Shown: positions 18,814-29,020, numbered from the stretch's first letter. The stretch: 64,000 nt of DNA from Planococcus sp. SK3692 (GCF_028890485.2 NZ_JARCHV010000001.1:620001-684000), one strand, 5' to 3'. The notes: a model not told the origin generated them from the letters alone. A program made the numbers and translations.

Positions 18814-18832
18814 TCGATCTCTTCTTTCCTTA

Positions 18833-19645
18833 TTATTTGTCCAAATATCGCGGCGGGTTCTTCAACGCGACACGCCGGTAAATGATGAAGCCGAGGCCGA
18901 TGACAATGGCGATCACCGACACAAGCTGTGCCGCGCGCAATTCGCCAATGACGTAGAGGCTGTCGGTACGCATGCCTTCAATGAAGAAGCGGCCGACCGA
19001 ATACCAAATCATATAGAAGAAGAACATTTCCCCGCGCACCAAATTAGCTTTTCTGAGCAGCAGCAAAATAATGATCCCTACCAAGCTCCACATCGATTCA
19101 TAGAGAAAAGTTGGGTGATAATAAGCTCCATCTATGTACATATGGTTGATGATCCAATCGGGAATGAACAAATTCTCAAGGAATTGGCGCGATACTTCTC
19201 CGCCATGCGCTTCCTGGTTAATAAAATTGCCCCAGCGCCCAATAGCTTGGCCGATTAAAATACTCGGCGCCAAGATATCGGCCACCTTTAAGAATGGTGT
19301 GTTGCGACGTTTTGTAAATACGTAAGCGACGATGACCGAAGCGATCAACGCCCCGTGTATCGCGATCCCGCCATTCCAGATGGCGATGATCTGGGCGGGC
19401 TGGTCTTTATAATTCTCCCATTCAAACATAACGTAATAGATACGTGCGCCGACAATGGCGAGCGGCACAGCCCAGATCAATAGATCGGTCAAATAATCCG
19501 GATGCAAGCCGCGCTTGACCATTTCTTTCTGGCCCACAAGAAACGCGATGACAATGCCGGTCGCAATGATGACGCCATACCACCGGACATCGATCGGCCC
19601 GAGTGAAAACGCCACCGGATCGATCGCTGCTAAAACTGAATACAT
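18833..19645 (-). CDS. lgt: Prolipoprotein diacylglyceryl transferase
   Basis: This membrane enzyme attaches diacylglycerol to the lipobox Cys of prolipoproteins; PrsA (52684) and the FixH-like lipoprotein (41403) in this window are likely substrates. The 270-residue protein has about seven transmembrane helices and the Lgt signature IGRWGNFINQEAHGG. The start at ATG 19643-19645 is preferred because AAGGTG lies 6 nt upstream; a GTG 9 nt earlier lies inside that ribosome-binding site. hprK is 21 bp upstream. Confidence 0.97.
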   Translation of the reverse strand: MYSVLAAIDPVAFSLGPIDVRWYGVIIATGIVIAFLVGQKEMVKRGLHPDYLTDLLIWAVPLAIVGARIYYVMFEWENYKDQPAQIIAIWNGGIAIHGALIASVIVAYVFTKRRNTPFLKVADILAPSILIGQAIGRWGNFINQEAHGGEVSRQFLENLFIPDWIINHMYIDGAYYHPTFLYESMWSLVGIIILLLLRKANLVRGEMFFFYMIWYSVGRFFIEGMRTDSLYVIGELRAAQLVSVIAIVIGLGFIIYRRVALKNPPRYLDK

Positions 19646-19666
19646 ATAATGCACCTTCCCATTCGC

Positions 19667-20593
19667 TTAATTTGTATCTTGTGCGATGACATCATCAAGC
19701 CGCTTGGAGAATTCCTCAGCAGCGTTGACCCCCATGCGTTTCAGACGATAGTTCATCGCGGCTACTTCGATAATGACGGAAAGGTTGCGTCCTGGGCGTA
19801 CAGGAATCGTTAGCTTCGTCAAATCCGTATCGATGATTTTCATCGTCTCTTCCTCTAGGCCGAGACGGTCGTAAGTCTTGTCCGGATCCCAGAGCTCGAG
19901 ATCGATGACGAGAGAAATGCGCTTGAAATTGCGCACGGCGCTTGCCCCAAATAAAGTCATGATATCAATGATGCCAACACCGCGGATCTCGAGCAGATAT
20001 TCAATCAGTTTCGGTGGATGCCCGACTAGCGTGCTTTCGCCTTCTTGGCGAATCTCCACGCAATCATCCGCTACGAGGCGATGGCCTTTTTTGACGAGCT
20101 CCAAAGCGGTTTCACTTTTCCCGACACCGCTTTTTCCGGTAATGAGTACGCCGATGCCGTAAATATCGACCAGTACGCCATGTACGGCAGTCGTCGGAGC
20201 CAACCGACTTTCCAGAAAGTTCGTCAGCAAACTGGAGAAGCGAGTGGTCGTCATATTCGTCCCGAGCACCGGCACGTGTTTTTCAGAAGAGGCGATGACC
20301 AATTCCTCCGGTACATCGACACCGTGGGAGACGATGATGGCGGGCGTGTCTTCCGCGCACAACTTCATCATCCGGTCCAAGCGCTCTTCCGGTTTCAGCA
20401 TGGCAAAAAACGATAGTTCCGTTTTTCCGAGCAATTGCATGCGGTTTGCAGGATAATGGGTGAAATAACCTGCCATTTCCAGTCCCGGTCTTGAAATATC
20501 ACTGATGGCAATATGGCGCCCAATGCCTTCTTGGCCGCTGATCAGTTTCAAGCCGAACATCTCCATTACTTGTTTTACTGTTACTTGTCCCAT
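19667..20593 (-). CDS. hprK: HPr kinase/phosphorylase
   Basis: The sensor enzyme of carbon catabolite repression. It phosphorylates HPr and Crh on Ser46 and reverses the reaction by phosphorolysis. The 308-residue protein has an N-terminal domain, the P-loop GKSGVGKS (153-160) and the HprK signature [15 protein letters not shown]. It is first gene of hprK-lgt-yvoD-ppaX-yvoF. Its substrate Crh (3732-3989) is in the same window, and PpaX removes the pyrophosphate product. Confidence 0.98.
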   Translation of the reverse strand: MGQVTVKQVMEMFGLKLISGQEGIGRHIAISDISRPGLEMAGYFTHYPANRMQLLGKTELSFFAMLKPEERLDRMMKLCAEDTPAIIVSHGVDVPEELVIASSEKHVPVLGTNMTTTRFSSLLTNFLESRLAPTTAVHGVLVDIYGIGVLITGKSGVGKSETALELVKKGHRLVADDCVEIRQEGESTLVGHPPKLIEYLLEIRGVGIIDIMTLFGASAVRNFKRISLVIDLELWDPDKTYDRLGLEEETMKIIDTDLTKLTIPVRPGRNLSVIIEVAAMNYRLKRMGVNAAEEFSKRLDDVIAQDTN

Positions 20594-20669
20594 AGTTTTC
20601 CCTCATTCCCCCGGCTGCGCAAATTGATTTTCCCAAATAATTCCTTCGTTTTGCGGTCGGTTTGTTTTT

Positions 20670-20697
20670 ATTTTAACATGGAAAAAAAGAATTTGAA
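20670..20697 (-). promoter_or_regulatory. Possible sigma-A promoter of the hprK operon
   Basis: Minus strand: TTCAAA (complement of 20692-20697), 16 bp, TAAAAT (complement of 20670-20675), about 75 bp before hprK. The -35 is a moderate match. Confidence 0.4.
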
Positions 20698-20756
20698 GAA
20701 TTTCGTCCCCTTTCTATCCCTTTCCTTCTATATAAGGAATGAAGGGGGAATGTTAT

Positions 20757-21299
20757 ATGAAGATTATCATTGATGCAGGGCACGGGCCAGGGACGATCGG
20801 CAAACGAACACCTGATGGGAGGATGCGCGAATTCCATTTCAACAACGCGGTTGCTGAAGAAGTGAAAAAACGCTTGGCGGCGGACGGATACACGGTGTTG
20901 TTCAGCCATCAGCAAGAACGCGATGTTCCTTTGAAGGAAAGGACAAATTTCGCTAACCGCTCCGGCGCAGAACTGTTGGTGTCAATCCATGCAAATGCGG
21001 CAGGCAATAATTATAGCGCTGCACAAGGCATCGAAAGCTTTATCTATCCGGCAGCCCCTGCACGTACGCGCAAATTCGGGCAGCTGCTCCAGGATTCGCT
21101 GATTCTGTCGACACAGCGCAAAGACCGCGGGTTGAAAACAGCAGATTTCGCCATGCTGCGGGACACCATCATGCCCGCGGTTCTTGTCGAATGCGGGTTT
21201 ATGACCCATAAACATGAAGCGGCTTTGCTGCAATCCGACGACTACCGCAAGCAATGCGCACGTGCCATCAGCTTCGCCATCACCTGCATGGAACGATAA
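20757..21299 (+). CDS. N-acetylmuramoyl-L-alanine amidase (Amidase_3), without signal peptide
   Basis: A zinc amidase that cleaves the MurNAc-L-Ala bond of peptidoglycan. The 180-residue protein is one Amidase_3 domain: zinc ligands in DAGHGP (His8), the Glu in MREFHFNNAVAEEV, the His in LVSIHANAAG, and the catalytic Glu in VLVECGFMTHKHEA. It starts directly with the first strand (MKIIIDAGHG), so it has no signal peptide and no cell-wall-binding repeats. Export would need another route, or it acts as an endolysin-like or intracellular enzyme. RBS GAAGGGGGA precedes the ATG. It is monocistronic. Confidence 0.92.
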   Translation: MKIIIDAGHGPGTIGKRTPDGRMREFHFNNAVAEEVKKRLAADGYTVLFSHQQERDVPLKERTNFANRSGAELLVSIHANAAGNNYSAAQGIESFIYPAAPARTRKFGQLLQDSLILSTQRKDRGLKTADFAMLRDTIMPAVLVECGFMTHKHEAALLQSDDYRKQCARAISFAITCMER

Positions 21300-21302
21300 C
21301 GC

Positions 21303-21341
21303 AAAAAGCCCAGTGGAGAATTTCTCCACTGGGCTTTTTTT
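21303..21341. terminator. Bidirectional terminator between the amidase gene and yvlB
   Basis: A 12-bp stem (AGCCCAGTGGAG/CTCCACTGGGCT) is flanked by AAAAA on the left and TTTTTTT on the right, so it serves both converging genes. Confidence 0.85.
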
Positions 21342-21348
21342 ATGTGGT

Positions 21349-22512
21349 TCAGTCGATTGTCAAATAACGCACGAGGATCGAACCGGTTTTGGTTTCGCCA
21401 TAGACGAGCAATGGCCCGCCTGCCGACTCCACATCACCTGTTTTTGTGAAATGCATTTTCTTTTGCATAAACTGGCCTTGTTCGTGGCTGCTGTTGATGT
21501 CTGAGAGCATCACGTCCATGCGCCCAAGGTTTGAAGAAACTTCCCCTCGCAACGCCAAATGCTGCGGAATGTAAATTTCTACATTGCCCGCCAAAGTTTT
21601 AGCTTCGAGCTTTTTCGCCTCTTTGCTGCGCGTCGTCGCGACGACATTGCCGTTTAACGACTTCGCATCGATGTCTTCAATATCCCCATCGATATAAATG
21701 CGCCCATTCAAAGTCTCCGCCTCGACTTCACGGCCTTTGACTTCCATCATCTGGATCGGGCCATTAGCCGTTTCAAGTTCGGCTTCCTCGAATTGGATCG
21801 TTTTCAAGTCAATCTTACCGTTCGCCGTCTTGACTTTGATCAATGCAGAGTCCAGGCGCTTCATTGTAAAGCCGCCATTGAACAGACGGACGACAATTTG
21901 TTCAAATGCCGCTGCCGGAACGTACAAGACGATATTCACTTGCGTCGTTTTCAAGTCGCTGATGATTCGCAATTTACGGTCATCCGCAATGAATACGAAT
22001 TTTTCCAGGAAATCCTGTTTTGCTTGCTCCGGAGATTCTGCACGGAAAGCTTTGACGCTGCATTCTGCACGGATCGAACCGTCTTGTGAAGGGAACACTT
22101 CCAATTGCCCGTTAGCGATATCGGCAATGATCGTGTGGAGTTCTGCACTTTCTTCCGTAAAGGTATGTTCAAAACGTGCGGCTTCACCGAATGGCGAATC
22201 GAATTCCATTGTTTTCAGCTTATCGGCAGACGTCTGCATGAAATGCATCATCCGGTCTCCCAGTTGATTGAAATCCTTGGACATGTTCTTGGAAAAATCC
22301 TTCGAAAAGTCTTTCGAGAACTTTTTGAACATGTCTTCTGGACGGAAAAATCCACGTTTGCCGCGTGAACTGCGGTAAGTTTCACGGCCATAGTCTTTTG
22401 ATGAATTGCCCGTTTCCCCACCATCGACCGCTTTCAATAGCTCAACCGCTTCGCGTGCCGAGATCGTGCCATTTTCAACCATGTCCAAAATGCGTTCTTT
22501 TTCACTTTGCAT
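21349..22512 (-). CDS. DUF4097 family protein YvlB-like
   Basis: This 387-residue protein has an N-terminal short helical domain (ERILDMVENGTISAREAVEL), typical of YvlB. A basic, phenylalanine-rich linker has repeated KDFSK units (about 64-85). A DUF4097 right-handed beta-helix-like domain runs from about 130 to the end, with repeating VKTANGKIDL, VEAETLNGRIYI and IDAKSLNGNVVA strands. No signal peptide is present. In B. subtilis yvlB belongs to a cell-envelope stress cluster (yvlABCD); here the partner yvlACD genes are absent. It could be read from uvrBA, 83 bp upstream. Confidence 0.85.
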   Translation of the reverse strand: MQSEKERILDMVENGTISAREAVELLKAVDGGETGNSSKDYGRETYRSSRGKRGFFRPEDMFKKFSKDFSKDFSKNMSKDFNQLGDRMMHFMQTSADKLKTMEFDSPFGEAARFEHTFTEESAELHTIIADIANGQLEVFPSQDGSIRAECSVKAFRAESPEQAKQDFLEKFVFIADDRKLRIISDLKTTQVNIVLYVPAAAFEQIVVRLFNGGFTMKRLDSALIKVKTANGKIDLKTIQFEEAELETANGPIQMMEVKGREVEAETLNGRIYIDGDIEDIDAKSLNGNVVATTRSKEAKKLEAKTLAGNVEIYIPQHLALRGEVSSNLGRMDVMLSDINSSHEQGQFMQKKMHFTKTGDVESAGGPLLVYGETKTGSILVRYLTID

Positions 22513-22595
22513 ATCGTTTGGCCTCCTCTTCGGATTTCCGCTTTCGCAGAAATTCCTGTTCTACTTTAATGATACGTTTGGATCGAAGGAAAGTT

Positions 22596-25478
22596 TCACT
22601 TTGCTTTTCTTTTCTTCGTGGTTGCCTTGCCGACCAGTTCTTTCATTCGTGCGCGGTCCCGCTCAAGGATCGGCTTTAAGTATTTACCGGTATAAGACCC
22701 TTCAACTTTAGCGATATCTTCAGGGGTGCCAGTCGCCAAAATCGTGCCGCCTTTGTCTCCGCCTTCTGGTCCGAGGTCGATCAAATAATCAGCTGTTTTG
22801 ATGACATCAAGGTTGTGCTCGATTGTCAGCACCGTATCGCCATTGTCCACTAATCGTTGCAGCACTTTCAACAAACGCGAAATATCATCGGCGTGAAGCC
22901 CGGTCGTCGGTTCGTCCAAAATATAGAACGACTTGCCATTGGAGCGTTTGTGCAACTCCGAAGCTAATTTGACACGCTGTGCTTCGCCACCGGACAGTGT
23001 AGTCGCCGGCTGCCCAAGCGTGACATAGCCAAGGCCGACATCGACAATGGTTTTTAATTTACGGTTGATCTTCGGAATATTCTCGAAGAATCCATACGCA
23101 TCCTCCACCGTCATCTCCAATACGTCTGCAATGTTCTTATCTTTGTATTTCACTTCCAGCGTTTCGCGGTTGTAGCGCTTGCCGTGGCAAATTTCACACG
23201 GCACATAAACATCCGGCAGGAAATGCATTTCGATTTTGATGATGCCGTCGCCGCGGCAGGCTTCACAACGCCCGCCTTTGACGTTAAAGCTGAAGCGTCC
23301 TTTTTTATAGCCGCGCACTTTCGCTTCATTGGTCGTCGCGTACACATCCCGGATATCATCGAAGACGCCTGTGTAAGTCGCCGGGTTGGAACGCGGTGTA
23401 CGCCCGATCGGCGACTGGTCGATATCGATGACTTTTTCCAGTTCCTCGATGCCTTCGACAGATTTGTGCTGGCCCGGTTTGACCCGTGCCCGGTTCAATT
23501 TATGGGCTAGCGATTTGTAGAGAATCTCATTGATCAATGTGCTTTTCCCTGATCCCGAAACTCCGGTGACTGCTGTGAACAAACCGATTGGAATGTCAAC
23601 GTCGACATTTTTCAAGTTATTTGCAGAAGCCCCTCGGATGGAGATCTTCCGTTCATTCGGCTGTCTGCGTTCAGCTGGCAGCGGAATGAACTTCTTGCCG
23701 CTCAAATACTGGCCGGTCAGCGACTTCCTGTTTTTCATCACTTTTTCAGGTGCCCCGGCAGCGATGATTTCACCGCCGTGTACACCGGCTCCCGGGCCGA
23801 CATCAATCAAGTAATCCGCTGCCATCATCGTATCTTCGTCGTGTTCGACAACAATCAGCGTGTTGCCGATATCGCGCATATTTTTCAATGTGCTGATCAA
23901 CCGGTCATTGTCGCGTTGATGAAGACCGATTGAAGGCTCATCAAGAATGTAAAGAACGCCGGTCAGCCGCGATCCGATTTGAGTCGCGAGGCGGATGCGC
24001 TGGGCTTCGCCGCCTGACAATGTACCTGATGCACGGTTCAATGTTAAGTAATCAAGCCCTACATTAATCAAGAAACCGACACGTTCTTGAATTTCGCGGA
24101 GAATCATGTTCGCGATCTGGCGGTCTTTTTCTGAAAGTGTCAAGCTGTCGAAGAATGCTTGCGCTTCTGTGATTGAATACTCAACGACTTGTCCGATGTG
24201 CAGATCATTGACTTTGACTGCCAAAGACTCCGGTTTCAAGCGGTATCCTGAACATGTCGGGCATGGCTGCTGGCCCATGAATTTTTCCATCATGTCCCGA
24301 ATATAATCGGAACTGGTTTCCCGGTACCGGCGGTCAACATTCGCAAGCACGCCTTCAAAGAAAATATGGCTGTCGCGGATTTTGCCGTAGTCATTTTCAT
24401 AACGGAAACGAATTTTTTCATTAGCAGAACCGTGCAGGATGATGTTCACCTGGTCTTCAGGCAATTCTTTCATCGGCACGTCCATTTCAATCCCAAAGTG
24501 GCTGCATACCGCTTGCAGCAATTGAGGATAGTATTGGGAACTCGTCGGGCGCCATGGGGCGATGGCATGATCTGCGAGGCTGACATCCCAATCTGGAATG
24601 ACCAGTTCAGGGTCAACTTCCAGTTTCATGCCAAGCCCGTCACATTCAGGGCATGCCCCAAATGGCGAGTTGAACGAAAACATGCGCGGCTCCAATTCAC
24701 CGATGGAAAATCCACAAATGGGACAGGCATGATGTTCGCTGAACAGCAATTCTTCTTCGTCCATGACGTCCACCAGCACGCGCCCTTCTCCAAGACGCAG
24801 GGCCGACTCCAGCGAGTCGCTTAAGCGCGGGGCGATTCCTTCTTTCATAATGACGCGGTCTATGACCACTTCAATGGAATGCTTTTTGTTTTTATCGAGT
24901 GAAATATTGTCATCCAAATCGATGAGCTCGCCGTTGATGCGGACCCTTACGTATCCTTGTTTCTTAACGTCTTCGAGCAGTTTCACATGGGTGCCTTTAC
25001 GTCCTGATACGAGCGGCGCCAGCACTTGCATGCGCGTCTTCTCAGGATATTCAACCAAACGGTCAACCATCTGTTCAACTGTTTGGGAAGAAATCTCGAT
25101 CCCATGGTTCGGGCAGATCGGTTTGCCGATTCGCGCATACATGAGGCGAATATAATCGTAGATTTCCGTCACGGTCGCTACGGTCGATCTTGGGTTTTTG
25201 CTTGTGGTCTTTTGGTCAATCGAAATTGCCGGAGACAAACCTTCGATCAAATCAACATCCGGTTTGTCCATTTGGCCAAGAAATTGCCGTGCATAAGACG
25301 ACAATGACTCGACGTAGCGGCGCTGGCCTTCCGCATAGATCGTATCGAACGCCAGGGAGGATTTCCCTGAACCGGATAAACCGGTCATGACGACGAGCTT
25401 ATCGCGGGGAATCGTCACATCGATGTTTTTTAAATTATGGGCACGCGCGCCTTGTATGCGTATCTCTTGGTTTTTCAA
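22596..25478 (-). CDS. uvrA: Excinuclease ABC subunit A
   Basis: DNA damage recognition ATPase of nucleotide excision repair, partner of UvrB. The 960-residue protein has two ABC modules: Walker [10 protein letters not shown] near residue 33 and GVSGSGKST near 645, with two LSGGEAQR signatures. The zinc modules are intact (CPICGF...CPECDGLG and CEACRGDG...CEICHGKRY). The start is TTG at 25476-25478 with AAGGAT upstream, 6 bp after the uvrB stop, so the genes form one operon. Confidence 0.98.
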   Translation of the reverse strand: MKNQEIRIQGARAHNLKNIDVTIPRDKLVVMTGLSGSGKSSLAFDTIYAEGQRRYVESLSSYARQFLGQMDKPDVDLIEGLSPAISIDQKTTSKNPRSTVATVTEIYDYIRLMYARIGKPICPNHGIEISSQTVEQMVDRLVEYPEKTRMQVLAPLVSGRKGTHVKLLEDVKKQGYVRVRINGELIDLDDNISLDKNKKHSIEVVIDRVIMKEGIAPRLSDSLESALRLGEGRVLVDVMDEEELLFSEHHACPICGFSIGELEPRMFSFNSPFGACPECDGLGMKLEVDPELVIPDWDVSLADHAIAPWRPTSSQYYPQLLQAVCSHFGIEMDVPMKELPEDQVNIILHGSANEKIRFRYENDYGKIRDSHIFFEGVLANVDRRYRETSSDYIRDMMEKFMGQQPCPTCSGYRLKPESLAVKVNDLHIGQVVEYSITEAQAFFDSLTLSEKDRQIANMILREIQERVGFLINVGLDYLTLNRASGTLSGGEAQRIRLATQIGSRLTGVLYILDEPSIGLHQRDNDRLISTLKNMRDIGNTLIVVEHDEDTMMAADYLIDVGPGAGVHGGEIIAAGAPEKVMKNRKSLTGQYLSGKKFIPLPAERRQPNERKISIRGASANNLKNVDVDIPIGLFTAVTGVSGSGKSTLINEILYKSLAHKLNRARVKPGQHKSVEGIEELEKVIDIDQSPIGRTPRSNPATYTGVFDDIRDVYATTNEAKVRGYKKGRFSFNVKGGRCEACRGDGIIKIEMHFLPDVYVPCEICHGKRYNRETLEVKYKDKNIADVLEMTVEDAYGFFENIPKINRKLKTIVDVGLGYVTLGQPATTLSGGEAQRVKLASELHKRSNGKSFYILDEPTTGLHADDISRLLKVLQRLVDNGDTVLTIEHNLDVIKTADYLIDLGPEGGDKGGTILATGTPEDIAKVEGSYTGKYLKPILERDRARMKELVGKATTKKRKAK

Positions 25479-25484
25479 GTCCTA

Positions 25485-27467
25485 TCATCCTTCCGCTTTC
25501 AATTCCAACACTGTATCACGCAATTCTGCAGCGCGTTCGAAATCGAGCGCTTTCGCTGCTTCTTTCATTTCCTTCTCGAGCAATGTGACAAGCTTCATGC
25601 GGTCTTCTTTTTTGAGTTTCTTGCCTTCGATCGCTTTGCTGACATACTCTTCCGCTTCTTCCGCCGCTTCTGTTGCACGGATGACGTCACGGATTTTTTT
25701 CTTTATGGTGACCGGCGTAATGCCGTGTTCTTCATTATAAGCTGCCTGGATCGTGCGGCGGCGGGTGGTCTCATCGATCGCTTTCTGCATCGAGTCCGTA
25801 ATCCTGTCTGCATACATGATGACGTGGCCGTTCTCGTTCCGGGCAGCGCGTCCCATCGTTTGGATCAAGGAACGTTCTGAACGCAGGAAGCCTTCTTTAT
25901 CGGCATCGAGTATGGTCACCAATGAAACTTCGGGGATATCGAGCCCTTCACGCAGCAAGTTGATGCCGACCAGCACATCGTATACGCCCATCCGCAACTC
26001 ACGGATGATTTCAATGCGCTCGAGCGTCTTAATCTCGGAATGGAGGTAATTGACTTTGACGCCTGCTTCTTTCAAATAATTCGTCAAGTCTTCTGACATT
26101 TTCTTCGTCAATGTCGTAACCAATACACGCTCTCCACGCTCTTTGCGCTGTTGGATTTCGTACATAAGATCATCGATTTGCCCTTCGATCGGCCTGATTT
26201 CGATTTCTGGGTCAAGCAAGCCCGTCGGACGGATGATCTGCTCCACCATTTCCGGTGTATGTTCGAGTTCATAAGGGCCTGGCGTTGCTGAAACGAATAC
26301 CGCCTGGTCGATATGCTTTTCGAACTCGTCGAATGTCAATGGCCGGTTATCCATGGCCGATGGCAAACGGAAGCCATGGTCGACGAGTACTTTCTTGCGT
26401 GCTTGGTCCCCATTGAACATGCCACGAACTTGCGGCAGCGTAACGTGACTTTCGTCGACAACCAGCAGGAAATCGTCCGGGAAATAATCAATCAACGTAT
26501 AAGGTTGTGCGCCTGCTGGACGCAGTGTTAAATGGCGCGAGTAGTTTTCGATGCCTGAGCAGAAGCCCATTTCGCGCATCATTTCCAAATCGTAACGCGT
26601 GCGCTGTTCGAGCCGCTGTGCTTCGAGCAATTTATCTTCCGCACGCATTTCCTTCAAACGTTCTTCTAGTTCCGCTTCGATGTTTTCGATGGCTCTGACC
26701 ATTTTATCCTCACGCGTAACAAAGTGGGACGCCGGGAAAATAGCGACGTGTTCGCGGTCGCCGATAATTTCCCCTGTCAGGGCATCGACTTCACGGATGC
26801 GATCGATTTCATCGCCAAAAAATTCCACGCGCAAGCAGCGCTCATCGCGCGAAGCCGGGAAGATTTCAACCACATCGCCACGTACGCGGAATGTTCCGCG
26901 GATGAAATTGATGTCGTTGCGTTCATATTGCACATCGACTAATTTGCGCAGCAGCTGGTTGCGTTCGATTTCCATCCCTTTGCGCAGCGAAACGACGAGT
27001 TCCCGGTATTCTTTCGGGGAACCGAGGCCGTATATGCAAGAGACGGAAGCGATGACGATTACGTCGTCGCGTTCGAATAAAGAACTAGTCGCTGAGTGGC
27101 GCAATTTGTCGATTTCATCGTTGATGCTTGCGTCTTTTTCTATAAATGTATCCGACTGCGGCACATATGCCTCAGGCTGGTAATAATCGTAGTAGCTGAC
27201 AAAATATTCTACGGCATTGTCAGGGAAAAATTCCTTGAACTCGCTGTAAAGCTGGCCTGCCAAGGTCTTGTTGTGCGCCATGACCAATGTCGGTTTTTTC
27301 ACTTGTTGAATAACATTCGACATCGTATACGTTTTCCCAGTACCGGTCGCACCGAGCAAGGTCTGGAACCTTTTCCCGTCGATGATGCCTTGGGTTAATT
27401 GGGCAATGGCTTCCGGTTGGTCGCCCGCCGGTTCATAAGGAGCTTGCAGGTTAAATTCCTTTTTCAT
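25485..27467 (-). CDS. uvrB: Excinuclease ABC subunit B
   Basis: Helicase-like damage verification subunit of nucleotide excision repair. The 660-residue protein has Walker [11 protein letters not shown] (about 39-48), the damage-probing beta-hairpin [20 protein letters not shown], the DEAD-like box VVDESH, the motif [11 protein letters not shown], and a C-terminal UVR domain for UvrC/UvrA contact. It is first in the uvrBA operon, with a LexA-type box just upstream of its promoter. Confidence 0.98.
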   Translation of the reverse strand: MKKEFNLQAPYEPAGDQPEAIAQLTQGIIDGKRFQTLLGATGTGKTYTMSNVIQQVKKPTLVMAHNKTLAGQLYSEFKEFFPDNAVEYFVSYYDYYQPEAYVPQSDTFIEKDASINDEIDKLRHSATSSLFERDDVIVIASVSCIYGLGSPKEYRELVVSLRKGMEIERNQLLRKLVDVQYERNDINFIRGTFRVRGDVVEIFPASRDERCLRVEFFGDEIDRIREVDALTGEIIGDREHVAIFPASHFVTREDKMVRAIENIEAELEERLKEMRAEDKLLEAQRLEQRTRYDLEMMREMGFCSGIENYSRHLTLRPAGAQPYTLIDYFPDDFLLVVDESHVTLPQVRGMFNGDQARKKVLVDHGFRLPSAMDNRPLTFDEFEKHIDQAVFVSATPGPYELEHTPEMVEQIIRPTGLLDPEIEIRPIEGQIDDLMYEIQQRKERGERVLVTTLTKKMSEDLTNYLKEAGVKVNYLHSEIKTLERIEIIRELRMGVYDVLVGINLLREGLDIPEVSLVTILDADKEGFLRSERSLIQTMGRAARNENGHVIMYADRITDSMQKAIDETTRRRTIQAAYNEEHGITPVTIKKKIRDVIRATEAAEEAEEYVSKAIEGKKLKKEDRMKLVTLLEKEMKEAAKALDFERAAELRDTVLELKAEG

Positions 27468-27504
27468 GGATATGTCCTCCCGTATTTTTCACTACTTCTA
27501 CTTT

Positions 27505-27532
27505 AACATATGCCCTAAAATTCCCCTAACAA
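27505..27532 (-). promoter_or_regulatory. Probable uvrBA promoter
   Basis: Minus strand: TTGTTA (complement of 27527-27532), 16 bp, TATGTT (complement of 27505-27510). It lies about 40 bp before uvrB and adjoins the SOS box. Confidence 0.5.
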
Positions 27533-27536
27533 AAAG

Positions 27537-27550
27537 CGAACGTATGTTTT
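27537..27550 (-). promoter_or_regulatory. LexA (DinR) SOS box of uvrBA
   Basis: The sequence CGAACGTATGTTTT matches the Gram-positive SOS consensus CGAACRNRYGTTYC at 13 of 14 positions. It lies immediately upstream of the -35 box of uvrB. Confidence 0.75.
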
Positions 27551-27632
27551 TTCTGAAGTATATTAAGCTCATGGCCCATTTGCACAGTCGATTTTCCATC
27601 TTTTAAATGCAGCTGCCGTCGCCAAAGTACAG

Positions 27633-27665
27633 AAAAACCGCCCGGAGTTTCTCCGGGCGGTCTTG
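27633..27665 (-). terminator. Terminator of the IDEAL-domain gene
   Basis: Stem CCGCCCGGAG/CTCCGGGCGG has TTTTTC on its minus-strand 3' side, directly after the stop codon at 27666. Confidence 0.8.
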
Positions 27666-27905
27666 TTATTCTTCTTCCCGCTTCAGCTCTTGCAGCTGTG
27701 CGGTATATGTGTCGAATGATTTGCGGTCGTTATGATCCAGGGCTTCGTCGATAAGTGCCAGCAATTGCGTTTCCTGCTGTTCGCGGTGAACATGCTTTAA
27801 GAACAGATCCAGGTAGATCTCATTCAGCAGCTTTTCCGCTTCCGTGATCTTTTTCGTTTGAGCCATCGCTTTCATGAAGTCAGCATAAGAATAATAGTTT
27901 TCCAT
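27666..27905 (-). CDS. IDEAL-domain small protein
   Basis: This 79-residue cytosolic helical protein has a C-terminal IDEAL domain, named for the motif seen here as LIDEALDHNDRKSF (about 49-62). The N-terminal half is YADFMKAMAQ followed by a charged helix. The domain is widespread in short Bacillales proteins, some of which act as adaptors, and its function here is unknown. It is monocistronic, with its own terminator, at the junction of two B. subtilis-like gene blocks. Confidence 0.8.
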   Translation of the reverse strand: MENYYSYADFMKAMAQTKKITEAEKLLNEIYLDLFLKHVHREQQETQLLALIDEALDHNDRKSFDTYTAQLQELKREEE

Positions 27906-27990
27906 TCTTCTTCACCCCGAATGCTTTTCATTAGTATACACGAAAGCGCAAGAAAGAAGCAAGAGTTTTTTGAAAATTACAACGAGATTG

Positions 27991-28046
27991 AAAAAATAAT
28001 TTTTTCGAAAAATAATTATTGTGTATTTTCCATTTTTTATTATAAT
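27991..28046 (+). promoter_or_regulatory. comK promoter with AT-box-like motifs
   Basis: -10 TATAAT lies at 28041-28046 with a weak -35 TTGTGT at 28019-28024 (spacer 16). Upstream are AAAAAATAATTTTTT (27991-28005), which fits the ComK AT-box AAAA-N5-TTTT, and AAAAATAATTATT (28008-28020), with one mismatch. The spacing between boxes is shorter than in known K-boxes. Confidence 0.5.
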
Positions 28047-28081
28047 AATGTATGTAAAGTAAATTTAGGGGGTAAATGTTC

Positions 28082-28636
28082 ATGGGTAAGAAGAATCAAT
28101 ATCCCGTTTCTTATACAATTTGCAGCAATACATATGCGCTGCTTCCGTATACGGACGGCCACCGGCTCTTGACACGGGTCATCGAAGACCGCAGCGAATT
28201 CCTGGTGGAGGAATCGGTCTATAAAATTGTGGCGAAATCTTGCTCTTTCTATCGCGGTTCCCTTGCCAGCGCCACACTCTACGCACAAAAATCGATTGGC
28301 GTAAAACATAAGCCGCCGATCATCGTTGGCGAATATTACGGCAACCCATTAATTTTCTTTCCTACCCACTCTCCGAAAAACAAGGATTCCATCTGGTTCA
28401 ATTTCGATGCCATCGATTTGATTGCTGCGGATGACAGCGGCAGGGGCAGTTTGGTATCGCTCAGCAATGGCGTCGTCGTCCCCGCGGACATCTCTCCCAT
28501 TGCGCTTCGCAATCAGCATTCGTTCACCGGGTCTTTGCGGCGCTATTTCAAAAAAGCACAGCGCGTCCATAACCACCGGATGAATTATGTGACGAAACGG
28601 GCGTTTCCGCCTCGCAGCCAGCAGCCGCTGGATTAA
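28082..28636 (+). CDS. comK: Competence transcription factor ComK
   Basis: ComK is the master activator of DNA uptake genes. The 184-residue protein aligns along its length with the ComK family: an N-terminal TICSNTYALLPYTDGHRLLT, a central CSFYRGSLASATLYAQKSI and a KHKPPIIV segment, IWFNFDAIDLI, and a basic C-terminal tail. I prefer the ATG at 28082-28084, since AGGGGG lies 9 nt upstream; the ATG at 28076 would leave only 3 nt. The stop codon overlaps that of the convergent yhjD-like gene by 2 bases (TTAA shared). The promoter is AT-rich and perhaps autoregulated. Confidence 0.93.
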   Translation: MGKKNQYPVSYTICSNTYALLPYTDGHRLLTRVIEDRSEFLVEESVYKIVAKSCSFYRGSLASATLYAQKSIGVKHKPPIIVGEYYGNPLIFFPTHSPKNKDSIWFNFDAIDLIAADDSGRGSLVSLSNGVVVPADISPIALRNQHSFTGSLRRYFKKAQRVHNHRMNYVTKRAFPPRSQQPLD

Positions 28637-28998
28637 AAAGACTTAGCGGCTGCTGCCAGGTAAATCCTCAATCGATCTTCAACGGCATTTTTCAAACGAA
28701 TATTCAAATAACGGCGATGGTCTTCATAACCGCCATGGCAAAATACATATTCCGAGAAATTGTCGTCTTTACTCCCCCGCCTCACCTTCATGCCATTGGC
28801 CCTCATCAAGTCGATGGTCTCGGCCAAGTCGCTTTTTGTCCGTTCGATCGCGCGGTCCAATAATTCCAGGTAGGGAGCTTTCAGTTTGAAAGGGCTTTTC
28901 CTAATCCACTCGCGATCCCGTTCCAAAATGAGGAGCACCATGGGCAATTGCACCCGCTTCTCAAACACGGCTATTTCCGCCCTCGAAATCAGGGGCAT
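28633..28998 (-). CDS. YhjD-like protein of unknown function
   Basis: This 121-residue basic protein has no signal peptide. It has a helical N-terminal part (RAEIAVFEKRVQLPMVLLIL) and a C-terminal DDNFSEYVFCHGGYEDHRRY block that is the conserved core of the YhjD family of Bacillales. No catalytic motif is recognised. It converges on comK. A sigma-A promoter carrying a perfect-core SOS palindrome directly precedes it, so it is probably DNA-damage inducible; I recall that the yhj cluster of B. subtilis is also assigned to LexA. Confidence 0.75.
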   Translation of the reverse strand: MPLISRAEIAVFEKRVQLPMVLLILERDREWIRKSPFKLKAPYLELLDRAIERTKSDLAETIDLMRANGMKVRRGSKDDNFSEYVFCHGGYEDHRRYLNIRLKNAVEDRLRIYLAAAAKSF

Positions 28999-29020
28999 TT
29001 CCTCACCCCCTAGCTAATAG

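Noticed and set aside
18536-19258. 240-codon plus-strand frame antisense to yvoD and lgt
   Set aside because: Overlaps two real membrane-protein genes in opposite sense, no RBS and no recognisable family.
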